Assembly: GCA_009869945.1 (NCBI GenBank)
Contig: WIXG01000006.1
Coordinates: 558,001 to 622,000, forward strand
Direction of reading: 5' to 3'
Length of the DNA stretch: 64,000 bases
Source of the DNA: Mesaphorura yosii
Lineage: Eukaryota > Arthropoda > Collembola > Poduromorpha > Tullbergiidae
The notes under the pieces were generated by a model. It was not told the DNA's origin. It saw nothing but the letters and a program-made list of their open reading frames with translations, and ran no database searches. Made by a program: the position numbers and the translations under genes. Of the stretch, positions 1-11,959 are shown in pieces; position 1 is the first letter of the stretch; each line of letters opens with the position of its first letter.

Positions 1-1021
1 TAGGCGCACGGGACGCAGTTGCCACTCCGTGGAAATGATTTATGAGAGAGTTTGGAAGCAGCCGGTGCTTGATTGAGTTAGTGCGTGTGACAGTCATAAA
101 TCCAAAGTTGAATTTGTAACCGTCAACTTGGTATGTGATTCGAGGCAGCCAGTCGGGGATGAGGGGAGTTTGTTTTCGAGTTCCGCTCTACGGAGTAATA
201 ATGGAGCGGGTCTCCGAAGAGGAAACGAGAAGAGTGAAGGACAAGGTGTGCGCAGATTAAAGTGTGAAGAGATCTTTTCAACTTCACTCCAGAATAAGTG
301 TGAAGAAGTTAAGAGAGAGCGACAGCTCCACCGCAGAGGAGTATTTTACTCGTGGCTTCCAATTTTGATCCTACCAACTTTCTCCGTTGCAAAACAGTGA
401 GACGTGAATGTAATAATGATACGGGATGCGAACAATAACATGAAATGATTGAAACGAAATGCGAGACACGCAGGCCCAAAATATAATGCCTTCGCCAGAA
501 TAGAACAAGAAAGAAAGAAAAGCACAAAATGTGATGGGAAGTGGCTATCAAAGAACGTTGTTGTGGCCAATTCACCAACCACAAAATCAAACCAACGGAA
601 TCTACCTCAAAAATCTATTGTCATCGTCGACCGCCTGACTTGAAATCACAAAATCCTGTCCGGCTGCTCTTCCACACACGAATTACGAAATGGGTGGCTG
701 AAAAGTGTGCTAGCAGAGTATTGAGCACGCAGCACGGAGACTGGAAGACTGGTGACATGCGACTGTGGAATTGAAATGCATATCCCAAACTGCCCTCCGT
801 GTTTGCGCTCTATTTTTGCACGCGCCTGTTAATCCTCTCCCAAATATCCATTTGCATGCTAAGCAGTTGTGAATTACCAGAGTTCACTCCAACTTTGTCT
901 AATTGCATTCCTTTCAAATTGCCTCTGAAGTTGGCGTAGCTCTAAAACGAGGGCTGGCATTTAATTATTCGCGTGCCGTCTCATCTGAATGTATTTTAAT
1001 GCGCTTGGTTCCGTTTGAAAG
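1..1021 (+). other. Non-coding sequence upstream of the first visible dpr exon
   Basis: No exon could be supported here. The first visible dpr exon starts at 1022 behind an AG at 1020-1021 and encodes the second half of the first Ig domain. The signal peptide and the first Ig cysteine must therefore be encoded upstream, probably outside the window. Short open frames here have no recognisable motif. Confidence 0.6.
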
Positions 1022-4000
1022 GTTTCTTGGATGAAACGTGACGCAAAAGGAGGTCTTCAACTGCTCACCGTTGGGCTGGCCACCTATTCGGCCGACGCCA
1101 GATACAGTCTTCAGTTTGAAGAGCCAAACAACTGGAAGTTGAAAATCCTGACTCTCCAGAAGACGGATGCGGGACTCTACCAGTGCACAATAAATGCACA
1201 TCCTCCGAGAATCCTGCGTTATTTTCTAAACGTAGTTGGTAAGTCCAATAATGATAATAGTAAATAAAAAACATGTGCTTTCTCTCCCCGCTAATCTTCC
1301 TGCCCAGCACGCACCCGTCCGTTCGGCTCGGGACAGTCGAACAGTTTCACTTTTGATTCCTTCCGAATGCCGAGAGACACGTTCACATCCATCGAGAAGG
1401 CGAATGTCCAGGAAAATGAAAGAATTCGTTCCATTATTGGAATTATTAGCCTCGTACTGCTCTTGCGAACTGACACATTAAACTCTGAACCAACACGACT
1501 GTCCGCTTTGTGTCTGTCTCTCATCGAGCGTCGTCAGTGAGAATGAGCCGAGCGGGCGACTGCCGAAGCAAGTCTGGGCTCGTGCGGGCCGTGCATGGCG
1601 AATTGTAATGTACTGGTTCATATGTTTATAGATGGGATAGTTTGTATGAAATCACATTATTTTTATAGGCAAGGACTGCAATCCGTAAGCAGAGAGTCGT
1701 AAGGAGAAAGGGAGTAAAAATTCTTGGGAATGCTTCCAAAAAATAAGAACACTGTTGAAGGAAGGAGAAAAGTGCAATGTCGCTCCAGCAGTGGAAGAAA
1801 CGAGCACAGTGGCAGTATGATAATGTATCCATGTGCCCTGCATTGTGCACACAGGCCCAGTACAAAGGCTCAGTTTCATCTTGCGCCGAATTCCGTTCTT
1901 TCTTCTTCTCATCTCGTGCAGAGCAGCGTCTTGTTTCCAGTCGCCCGCGTTTCACTTGAATGTCATGCTGTCCGAATCCGAATCCAATCACTTGTCATGT
2001 TCCTCTCTTTCCCTCGTCCTCTGTTTACTTGTGCCGCTGCATTTCTGCGCACAGACATCTTTTGTGCTTTGTCCCCGTCGCGTCGCCGTCCTTATCGCGA
2101 GCATTATCTCGCAGCTCCAGCATCTCGCGTCTTGTTACATTAAGTGATTCGCTTTTCCAATCACTGACACTGCACGAGTCATGCAACTGCGGCGGCAGGC
2201 TCGTGACTTTGGCAGCGCTCCGTCTCTGCTGTTGACTCGAATCCCCATTCACGTTTCTGCGTCTTTTCCATAATGCATTGCATTTCTATTGGCATTATAA
2301 ACTACGCCAGATTTGGATTTAAACGACTGTGTGGTGGCACATTTCATGCATAACGATGGCTACAATTGAGACCAGCAACGCGTACGAGACGTTAATAACC
2401 CAATTTCAATGCTCATAATTCCGTTGCTGTGTCTGTCGGGCACTGCTGGCTAAGAACGTGCTTTCTTTCTTCCCGCGCACTAACTGACACGATTTCTCTG
2501 TAACAAGGCTTGGATTTGGCCGTCCCGCACGGCATTCCGACGAAACGAGTTCAACAGCAGGAAATGTGATTATATTTCAAAGTAGTTTATTGCAGGGCGC
2601 CCGAGATTCGGATTCGCCATTCACAGCGCGCCCCTGCACGACTGCTCCATTGTCACATACGTAATAATAACTTTCTCATTCAATTTGGGAGACGAGCTGG
2701 GATGTCTCACTGCGTAATGTGCCGAGTTGCGAGTTGGTTTTTATTTCTCAAGTTGATACAAATTGATACTGCTTGAATGGTTAAATAAAGTGCACTGCGT
2801 TGACCAGACGAGAGGCGAATGATGGCGACAGGCGAAGGCCGGGGAAGGCATAAAAGTAAGACGCTATTGTTGTTGTCATGTTGTAAAACGCCGAATGGAA
2901 AAGACAACGGGAAGGAGGCCGAGAGAGACTCGCCGTTAGTCTTGATTTGACCATAAATTGAATGAATGAAGAGTAGATAAGTGAATACGGTTGTAGGTGG
3001 CCATGTTATTGTTGTTCCGCTCCAGGATCTTGTCTATGGTGTCCGCGCTCAGTGCCTCGCGCAGTACCTTTGTGGTTTTCAGCGAAGAGGCTGAAACGGA
3101 AAGCAGTTGCGGAGCAAGACTCTGGGACTTTCTCAAGTGTGTCGTGGGACTTTTGTCGGCCGTCTTCCACTTCCACTCTGCCATGATTACGCCGCCATGA
3201 TAACGTATTTAGAGTTAAGCTCCTCTCTGGACTGTTGGGACTCGCTCTTGTCTTTTCCTTAATCTCCTCCGTCGTTCGGTGTGCCGAGGGAAAACATAAA
3301 CTAATAGCAGTCAAGTGCTCACTGCGGATCTCGCAGATCATTCTCAGCGCCGAATTCAATAAGGATTATTCTCGCCTTCTCGCCAAGCGTGGGTAACGCG
3401 ATCGCAAAGCGGATCTCGTGAATATTAGCAAACTGATCTAATTTCTATAGCGAGACCCATTTTTTGCGCTTAGATCTTCGCTTCTAAGAAATTCTTTTTG
3501 GCTCCGATTCACACTCGACAAATAAAAACAATGCGAGACGAGCTTCAGCCGTCGCTTGCAGCTTTTTTTGTCATCGTCAACATGCTCCATTTCTGAAAAC
3601 AAAACAGCTGAGATGTTGTTATCGACCAAGTGCGCTCTTCTTAATTAAGCTGCCAAGCTCTTCGCCAGCTCTACTATCAAATGAATAAACAAGAGTTGTA
3701 GTATAAGGCCTTCAGTCAATGGAAAAACGGGAGGCCTCGTTCTAAGTTGAGTCCTGAGCTAAATAAACGAAGTTACAGTTTAGGAGCCCTACAGTCTTTA
3801 CGGTTGTCCAATCTGTACCTGAAATATTCAGCAATGATCAGACCTAAAGTTGGTCCACGTTGCAGCATTCCCTTGAAAAATACATTCCCAAGAAAGAATC
3901 GCCTGCACTTATTCGGTAATTCTGAGATTGGGTCACATCGTCTCGAGTTGCTGAACCAAAAGCATCGCCTCGGCGAAAATCGAACGTTCGAAGTGGATGC

Positions 4001-7000
4001 GATAATATAAATGAGACCATAAAAATTAATGAAACGACCTCTAGTTAATCCAGCCTCCACCGTACGAGAAGCGATTTCGGTTAAAGTGCAAGCGGGAAAA
4101 CTTCAATTTTTGCTGAATTGTAGGAGGTCGTTGGCTTTGAAGTTCGATGACACACTGAAACGCTGGCCTCGGACTCGGACAAGTGTGCGGTCCTTTCAGA
4201 GTAATTAATCTGTACCGACTAAAATGATAAAAGGTTTTCTTGACTTGTTGTCTTTGCCTCCTCAGCAGTTTAATTACGTATCAATGCGAGAGTGGAAGCG
4301 AACGGAGAAGAGTTGAACAGTTTGTTTACATTTCTGAATAGAGAAATGATTGTGCGCGTGTGTGTTCGCCAGTTAACGTGATAGGTTTGGAAATCAGGTT
4401 TGACAAGAGGAAAGAAGACATTCCCTGAAAAAGTAAACACTGCAGAAAAGCGACAGACCAAAGAGAAATAATGAAAATCTTGATGTATCAAGTATTCTCT
4501 TCCACATGCGAGCACATGCCGGCCCACTCGCACTTCTCCCAGCCGCGCTGCTTTTGAACCAAAATTCGTCCAGATTGCTTCGGTTCGCGGCACGAGTTCC
4601 TGCGTGCGAGTGAGGACATAAATTGGAAAACTATACACGAGAATCTATTATCGCAACTCCACTTTGTGCTGCTGTCCCCAATAACCGAATGGAAGCGAGT
4701 GCTGCTGCCACCACACTTGACACAATATCGTGCTGATGGTGCTTGTGATGTTGGCGTTGGAAGTTGGCGTGTCGTTATTAGAAAGGTAGCATCTGTATTA
4801 CAAATCATAACTTTCTCCCACCGATCATCGGTGCCACTTGCACCAACTCAGGAGCCACGTAAGGAGCATGAACGACGACGACAGTGGTCCGTGATCTGAG
4901 GCCCACGTCCATTAACGCGCCGGAATGAAGAGACTACAGACGCCTGTCCGTTTGCCCCCATAATGTTTGATCACAAAGTGTGGCTATTAAAAGTTGTGAA
5001 ATAAAGCCAAACACATGCACAAATGCGCGTTTCCTTTCGCGTGCAATCGTCTTCATCTCGAAGTATCGCATGGCATGCAGCAGCAGCAGAAAAAGATGTC
5101 TAGTTTTACGATTGTTTGCGACTTTTTCTTTGTGTTCCGAGAAGGAGAAGCGCGTGCAGCGTTCTTGTGCTTAATGTTGGCTGGCGTACGACGATCTTTG
5201 GGTCGGATCATCTTTCTTGCTCTCATCTCATCTCTTTATAAGGCCGACTCCCTTCAGAAACATTTTAACAACATTAACTTTGCAGAAGAAAGAGAAGACG
5301 ACAGCTAGACCTGGATCAGGATCAACATCAGCAACAGCAGCAGCAGTGAAGTGGAGGCCAAGGCAGTGGAGGGAAAGTGAAGCCAATCTAATAAATAGAC
5401 CAAACAGAGAATGTGCACAATATGCCCCAGCACAAAAATATCGTACATGAGAATAAACTTTTGCTCCTCTTCCGCGACTCGGCTCGTACTTGTTCATTTT
5501 TTATACTTAACTTTTGACTCATTTGAACATTTTTCTTTCTTTCATGTGCACAACGCGATGATGACGAAGTGGCTTCTGAAATGCGCGCTCGCCTCCTCCT
5601 TGGCTTCGTTCGCCGTTTCTTTTGTCTCCGGCTGTTATTAAACGGACAGAAAGCGTTGTCTTCTCGTTTTTCTCATTCAAGTTGTTTTGTTTTGTTGACT
5701 CGCGCGAGCAGACGGGGGAAAGTAGGTAAACTGTCACACTACAGTCATCTAATAAAGTAGGTTCCTTTTCTTCGCATTCTTCCGTCACTTTTTCACAAAG
5801 GGAGAAATTGAGCAAGGCATGAAATTGATCACTTCATCTCACCTTACATCCTTTCTTTTCGAGAATCTGGATTGGAAATTTGTGTCATAGTATCAAAATG
5901 GTCTCATCCTTTCGACCTGCTTGCCGAATATTGCGGAGTTTAAAGCGGCCGAGTTCATATCGTGATCATCCAAGTCCTGTCCGAAACTTGGGTCTTGATA
6001 AGCAAAGCTATGTAAGAGCAATAGGGCAAAACCGTTATTGAGTACGCAGAAACTGTATGACGAAGATTACTTGTGGGTCATCAGCGAATGAGGAAATAGT
6101 TCTGCGTTAATAAATGAAGAGAAGTAGTGGCGTGGCGAGTCAAGAACGTATTTATTCATTCAATTTAATATTACGCCCATAAAAATGCGGAGAATGGGGC
6201 AATGTGGAAAGAAATCTTGTACGGCTTTACTCGCTAAGCCTCGCTTCATCCCGTACAATATGTTTATTTAGTATTTATCGTGCTCACAAGTTAAATATGT
6301 ACGAGGCAAACAAAACGACCGAGTTGCGCCTACTCACTTTACTTTCTCCGGAGTAAAGTCCGCATTACGCTCTTGACGCGGCCTGTACAGCAAATTTACC
6401 GAGAGAACGTAAGTATCAGTTGTTAAACCACAACAGCAGATCGTCGTTTCAAAATCTTTTCATGCATATTATGCTGTAATAACAATAATAATAATTCTGC
6501 CAATATACACTAAAGCCTGCCCCACTGAGACTTCTGCCTTCAGTCTCACAACTTTCTCTGGTTCTCGGAAGTCTCGCGCAGTGCAAAATAAAAACATCCG
6601 AACTGAAAGTGGAGACGCAGGAATTATGATACTTCTTTTTCCGACGTAGCGTCCGAAATCTGTGCACAGCGAGGCTCAAATTTATTGAGGAATGATGCGG
6701 AAGGCTAGAGAAGCAGCTCGCACAAGTGGAATTTGAAAGCCTGGAGTCAGAGCGGACGATTTCTTTATAGACTGGAAGAAAGAGTGAGCGAAAGTCAAAA
6801 GTTCTGATGCTTTACTATTTGCGATATTGCTGAAATACTTGTTACAGTAATAAAGTAGGGCTATAATATTACATGTACAAAGTGTCTCCCATTCGCCCTC
6901 GCAGCCAGCTGAGCTAAGTCGAGCTGGCTGCTGCGGACACGGAAGCATGTTAACCAACTTTTACATTTTAGTGTATTCTGAGCCAGCCAGCCGAGGTTGT

Positions 7001-10000
7001 GAACGTAGAAAGTTGTTCATAACGCGCACGCAGAGCACGCAACCTCTGCATAATGCGCCCACTGTATGAATGGACGATAACCAGAGTAAATCTTTTAACT
7101 TGCTGCACTCGAGACGTTTAGTACTTTTTGGTGCAGTTATTTTATATTTATTTTGCACGGCCTCTTCTTTCCTCTTGTCTCTTGGCCGTAATAATGCCTC
7201 CGCTACTCCCACGTCCCGATCCCTTGCGCGTCTGACAAGATGGCAAGAGAACGAACGCCCGAGCAGAAAGGACCTTTTACTTTCCCTGGTGACTTGTTCT
7301 CCCGAACACTCCAAACTTAAAAATTCTTCGACTTCTTTTGAACATAATGTAATAGTTTTCTATTTCTGCCTCTCGCTCGCTCCTTCAAAGACAAGGGAGC
7401 GGAGCGATATTATTCCAGTCAAATTGTGCGACGAGAGAAAACAAGAAGGAAAAGAGAAAAAGAATGTGACAGGCGAGTATTTAATTGAACAAGTTAGTAT
7501 CACTTGGTCCTGTCGTGATTGATTCACTCCTTCGAGCTGGAGCATATAAAACCAGCCATCCTCCTCTGCCGGAAGACTCGAAGCAGCACGCCAGAAAGTA
7601 TTTTACTGCAAGAAAATGGATGACGTCTCTTTGGCAGCCCGTCTTGGGAAGTGTATAAAATAAATCTCCACAATAAATGTAGCATGAGTGCCATAAACAT
7701 GCATCAGTGTCTTTATTTTATCATGCTGACGTGCAGCAAAGCGGAGCTCTTATTTACGTATGCAAATTCGATGACAGTCGCTGGAGTATTGTTCAAACAA
7801 ATTCCCAAACTAGCCGTCCAGCTGACATTCTTCGGTCTGCCCAGTGACACTCGCGAGATGAAGTTGGAAGAGTTAATTAGAAGGCTGCCTGTTGGACGGC
7901 AATAATCTTAAATAAATTGCTTTCACACGTGCCAGTCTTAATTTCTCGACCCTGGCCAGATTCGAGTTTCGAGTCTTCACTCCATTTTTATAATTACAAA
8001 CTGTTTCTCGAAGTTGGGTCGTGAAAATCCTTTTACTAGATTTTAGGCTCTAGACGTAAACTTTGTTTGTTCTTTTTAAAGTTCTGCGCGCGTGCGTCGT
8101 GGTTAAAACCTTCAAATGCAATAACTGTGAGTCCAGCAGCGGCGCAGTTTGTGAATTCCATTGTGATGGCGAAATGCCTCCATAATGCCAGTTTAGTTCC
8201 GCTGTTGTGTTCTGTCGTGTTACACATGTTCAAACAAGTCGTGATTGTATTTATTATTTGCACAATTTACATGATTTGGCACAGAAATTATGAGAAAACT
8301 TTTGCCCTCACATACTTTTGCGCTTTATTAAAAAGTTTACAACTTTTATTTCTTGTTCGTGCCTCGTGAATCGTTATTACAGCCATTTGCATTGCAAAGA
8401 TGTTGGTGGCTTACGAATACAAGTCCACTGTCCAAATAACTTGTGCTCTAATAACAAAGTTATTTCCAAACCCGAAATGCGCGGTTGGCTGGCCGGCCGA
8501 GAAATGTCAGTCAAACTTAATTGAAATTCTTGTTTAATTGTTGCAGCTCCGACTGTGGAAATAGTTGACGATGGTGATAAGCCTTTGAAGGATAAAATTT
8601 TCAAGACGGACTCCACTCTCGAGCTGCGTTGCATCGTGCGACAAGTGCAGCCCACCAACTCCCAGCACGTGAGCTGGTACCACAGACACCCGCATCTCAA
8701 CTACGAAGTGCTTCTCAATAACGACACGAGACACCGCGGCGGAATTAGGTGAGCGTCCCCACACTCAACTTTCATCGACGCTTTGCCCAGTGGTTCCTGC
8801 CTGCCATTGTCATTGTCGTTATGATTTACACTCCGCGCATTGGGGCTCGAGAATGTTGAGCATTCGCACATTTGCGATATTCTCACCGCGCACTGCAGCG
8901 CGCACTCAAAGCGTTAAATGAAAGATGCATTCAGTCACGAGAAACTCGGCTTTTGTGCAGCAGACCAAGTTAATCTTTTGTGTGCTCCCATAAACCAATA
9001 AATTACAGAAATCCCTGTCTCTTTCTCTCACTCAGACACTTCCTCAGCAAGATTAGTTCATTTATAATGTAACTTCCAATTGGGAATATAAATATTAACT
9101 CAACCCAAAACACACATTTGTTCTTGCACGGCCTCCTCGCCGTGCTTGCCAATGATGCCGTGCCTTCGGAAGGGTTATGGCGGCATTAAAAAGACTACGC
9201 TCAGTGCTGTGAGTTTAGGTAGAAGCTGCAGTGCACTTAATGCGGTTACCTTCTCGCAATGCGGACGGAACGTTGCGAACATTGCTTCCATTTAAGTTTA
9301 CGGCACTGGCGCTTGAGTCGGTTTATGTTGCTCAGACATCGTTTCTGTGCTCTGAAGTGTACACGGCGCACAAAATGTTTAATGAACGGCAGAGAGCAAA
9401 GGGCTGCTGCGCTGCTTGTGTATAGTTTGATTACATAATCAGAGTATTACAACCCCGTTTGACGCGAGTTTAAACTTTGGAGGAAATTCGACCTGACGCA
9501 TGCATGCGGAATTATGACATAAGAATTTTGATTAAAGCTGAGCCGAAGCTTTAACGGCATGTGTAAAGTTAAATTGTAACGAGAGCAAGATACTTTTAAT
9601 CGGAGAGATAAGGAAACAAATGTGTTTTCTTTCGCCTGTTTAGCTCGTGCGGAGAAAGTGAAAGTGGGGCTCTCCAAAGTCTGAAGCAATGCACAAAATC
9701 TTTGCGTCTTATAATAATCTCGCGGGTTTATTATGTTGTAAGCACTAAACACATCATACTTGCAAGTTGTGACGTTGTAACACACACAGCAGCCTACGTG
9801 CGTTTCACACTCGCACGTACGACACGCCGACTTAAGCCCCTTTATGCAGATTTTGTTGGTGATGCGTTAATACCAGCTCTTAATAACCTCGCCTTAGTTG
9901 GATTACCATTATGATTATGATTATGAACTTCAAGGCATGCAAAGTTTGAAACAACAATCTCGCATGTGTGCGCGGAAGTCCACGAATGCATATCTCTTTC

Positions 10001-10983
10001 TCTTTCTTGTGCACAGTGTGAAGAGCGAGGTGCGTAATGACTTTGGAATTTTCGTCACGACAAGTCGTCTTCTGATCGCCAACCTGAACGTCCAGGAAAC
10101 TGGCTTCTACAGCTGTTCAATGGGGACATTCGGAAAGGCGACCGTTTTTGTGTCGGTGGTGAACGGTAAGTTACGTTATTAATGCGTTTGCGAACCTGTT
10201 TAGCAGCACTGTGTTGAAATGTGGCACAGCAGCAAAAGCAACATGCAAAATTTAACAAACCACAACACTTCCTCAAGAATTCTGCTTTCCTATTCGAAAG
10301 AAAGAACAACGCCCGAGAGCGCTCAGCAGTTAGTTTCGATTCACATTCGAGACTCTTGTCTGCGCAATGGCGTTAATACACTTTCCTCATTCATTCTTTA
10401 TTGTGAGCATGAATTATAATATTATATCATGTGTCTTGCATTTGCATTCTAATCATAAACGCCACGACCGCGCCGCAACAGCGAAAGCAGTTCATTTCTT
10501 TTCTTATTATTCCTGCCACCACTAAACCACCATTTCATAATGCATAATTCCACACTTGTCTTTCCTTTATTCGGTGCAGAGAATGGGAACGGCAACATTT
10601 AGATCGTGCACATGTATTCATTCAGTTGTGGGGAAAATGAACGTGCGTACGCACGCAGAGAAAGTGCCAAGTGCGTGCGTACCGCGTGGCTTAAGCGTAC
10701 GCGGTAGACTGAGTAGTGGAACCTTTCAGGACTCTGAAGTTTATTAATAAATACTTCACTGCGTTCCGACTCCGCTCCGCACTGCGCCGTGTACATAAAT
10801 TCACTCATTTAAGTTTTGATTTATTGCCAAATTTAAGGAGAAACTCCGGCCGCCATGCAGCATGGCCACGCCAGCACTCGACACCTTCTACCTGTCTACT
10901 TCTTCACGACTCCAATCATCCCACTCAACATCCCCATCCTAACCAGCGTCCTGGCTCTCGTCACTCTCTTCCTCTTCCACTAA
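1022..10983 (+). CDS. dpr: Dpr-family two-Ig cell-surface protein (3' part)
   Basis: Visible exons are 1022-1238, 8547-8748, 10017-10165 and 10838-10983, giving 237 codons plus stop with matching phases (1, 2, 1). The first exon encodes the end of Ig1, from VSWMKRD through the DAGLYQC cysteine motif. The second and third encode Ig2, with LRC, the VSWYH tryptophan, RGGIS across the junction, and ETGFYSC. The last exon continues NGETPAAMQ, which closely matches the junction after Ig2 in insect Dpr proteins, and ends in a hydrophobic run before TAA. In insects, Dprs bind DIP partners and specify synaptic contacts at the neuronal surface. The 5' exons lie outside the window. Family assignment is strong; which paralogue is not determinable. 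Nematode zig-8-like two-Ig proteins are related, but the tail fits Dpr better. Confidence 0.88.
1239..8546 (+). other. Long dpr intron between Ig1 and Ig2 exons
   Basis: This 7.3 kb intron runs from a GTAAGT donor at 1239 to a TTGTTGCAG acceptor ending at 8546. It contains scattered short open frames on both strands, none with a recognisable domain or compelling splice context. No RNA gene or transposon was recognised. Enhancers are plausible in an intron of this size but nothing specific can be assigned. Confidence 0.75.
8749..10016 (+). other. Dpr intron within Ig2
   Basis: This intron of about 1.27 kb splits the RGGIS motif of Ig2 in phase 2. It has a GTGAGC donor and a pyrimidine-rich acceptor ending GTGCACAG. 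Nothing else was recognised inside it. Confidence 0.75.
10580..10602 (+). CDS. Candidate alternative terminal exon of dpr (no membrane anchor)
   Basis: A strong acceptor (pyrimidine-rich tract ending GGTGCAG at 10579) follows the last Ig2 exon. Joined to the Ig2 exon in phase 1, it adds ENGNGNI and stops with TAG at 10600-10602. A perfect AATAAA lies at 10746-10751, still upstream of the GPI-type exon. If used, this end would give an Ig protein without the hydrophobic tail, hence a secreted form. The signals are seen in the sequence; use of this end is inference without transcript support. Confidence 0.35.
10642..10655. repeat. 14-bp perfect palindrome in the last dpr intron
   Basis: CGTGCGTACGCACG is its own reverse complement. 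It is followed 15 bp later by a GTGCGTGCGTACCGCGTG tract that repeats the GTGCGT word. It could be a binding site for a dimeric factor; no specific factor is assigned. Confidence 0.5.
10746..10751 (+). terminator. AATAAA poly(A) signal inside the last dpr intron
   Basis: A perfect AATAAA about 145 nt after the TAG of the candidate short terminal exon and before the GPI-type exon. It could end the short isoform. It may also be a chance occurrence in AT-rich sequence. Confidence 0.35.
10838..10983 (+). CDS. dpr: Dpr terminal exon with GPI-type hydrophobic tail
   Basis: The acceptor TTTAAG ends at 10837, and the exon joins the Ig2 exon in phase 1 to restore NGETPAAMQ, the hallmark continuation of Dpr proteins. 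The exon encodes 48 complete codons and a TAA at 10981-10983. The last 18 residues, from NIPILTS onward, are almost entirely hydrophobic with no basic stop-transfer segment. That is the expected form of a GPI-attachment signal rather than a transmembrane helix with a cytoplasmic tail. Confidence 0.85.
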
Positions 10984-11928
10984 ACACACTCTCGGAAGGA
11001 TCTGAATTTATTATTTGGAAGAGCGGAATTAAGGACCGCGCAAATATTTCGCGGACTTGGACGTCGGAGCCGTCGCTTCTACTTCTACTTCGTCTTGGAT
11101 GGACGCGACGCTACGTGCCGGTGCAAGGCTGAAAATGGATTTCTCTAAACGCCACAGCAGAGGTCATCGAGTTTTATGACGACATTGTGAATTTAGTGCG
11201 TAGCTTTCCATTTTCGACGGCGGCTAGTGAACCAACGTGAATTAATTATATATTTTGTACGAATTATGGTGCTCATGACCTCAAACGAATCTCATCCACA
11301 TTCCGCATCTCTGCAAAGAGTAACACAATAATGAGTGAATCCAAAAATACGCGGTTGATCGCGACTGCCATTGTTTTCACGTTCTGTGTGAAACTGGATA
11401 TAGATCCATTTTAGTCGTGCTTTTGGCATGTCACGTTCGTCAGAGCGCATCTCCCATGCTACACGTTCATCATGGCAGCCAAAGAACGATTTTATTTCAT
11501 AAGTATCATAAGTGTTGGTGATGGCTGGCAAACGATGAAAGCGTTGGTTGTGTGTGAAATGTGAAGAAAATTGTGAAGTGTGTGATATGATGCAAGTGAA
11601 AGTAGGCAGTGTTTTTAATTTGCTCGTTCTAACCAGTTTTGGTATTAAAAAAGTCTCCACCATTTCCATTGACGATCACTTTTGGATGGTACAAAGCTGA
11701 AGCGAAAAATTAAGAAATTGAATGGTAAATGGCATGGAATTAAAGAACATGTCCTAATGACGGCGACAGCGAAAGGTTTAATGGAAAGACTTTTTCATTC
11801 TTTAATTTGTGCGTAAAATATTATTTTAAGATGCTAAAAGCGTCACATTCTAGATTACTAATGCCAATATTGTTAATTGTGGGCATCGTGTTCGTTTTCT
11901 AATTATAAGAGTGTAAATGTAAATGTAG

Positions 11929-11934
11929 AATAAA
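11929..11934 (+). terminator. Dpr poly(A) signal preceded by UGUA motifs
   Basis: AATAAA lies about 945 nt downstream of the dpr stop. It is directly preceded by three TGTA words at about 11912-11927, the element bound by cleavage factor Im. This combination makes it the best candidate for the end of the main dpr transcript. Confidence 0.6.
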
Positions 11935-11959
11935 ATATGACTTCTTGTGACATTTGAGC

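Noticed and set aside
1-1021. Upstream dpr exons (signal peptide and first half of Ig1)
   Set aside because: All three plus-strand frames were inspected for a leader or an Ig cysteine motif and none was found, so these exons are taken to lie outside the window.
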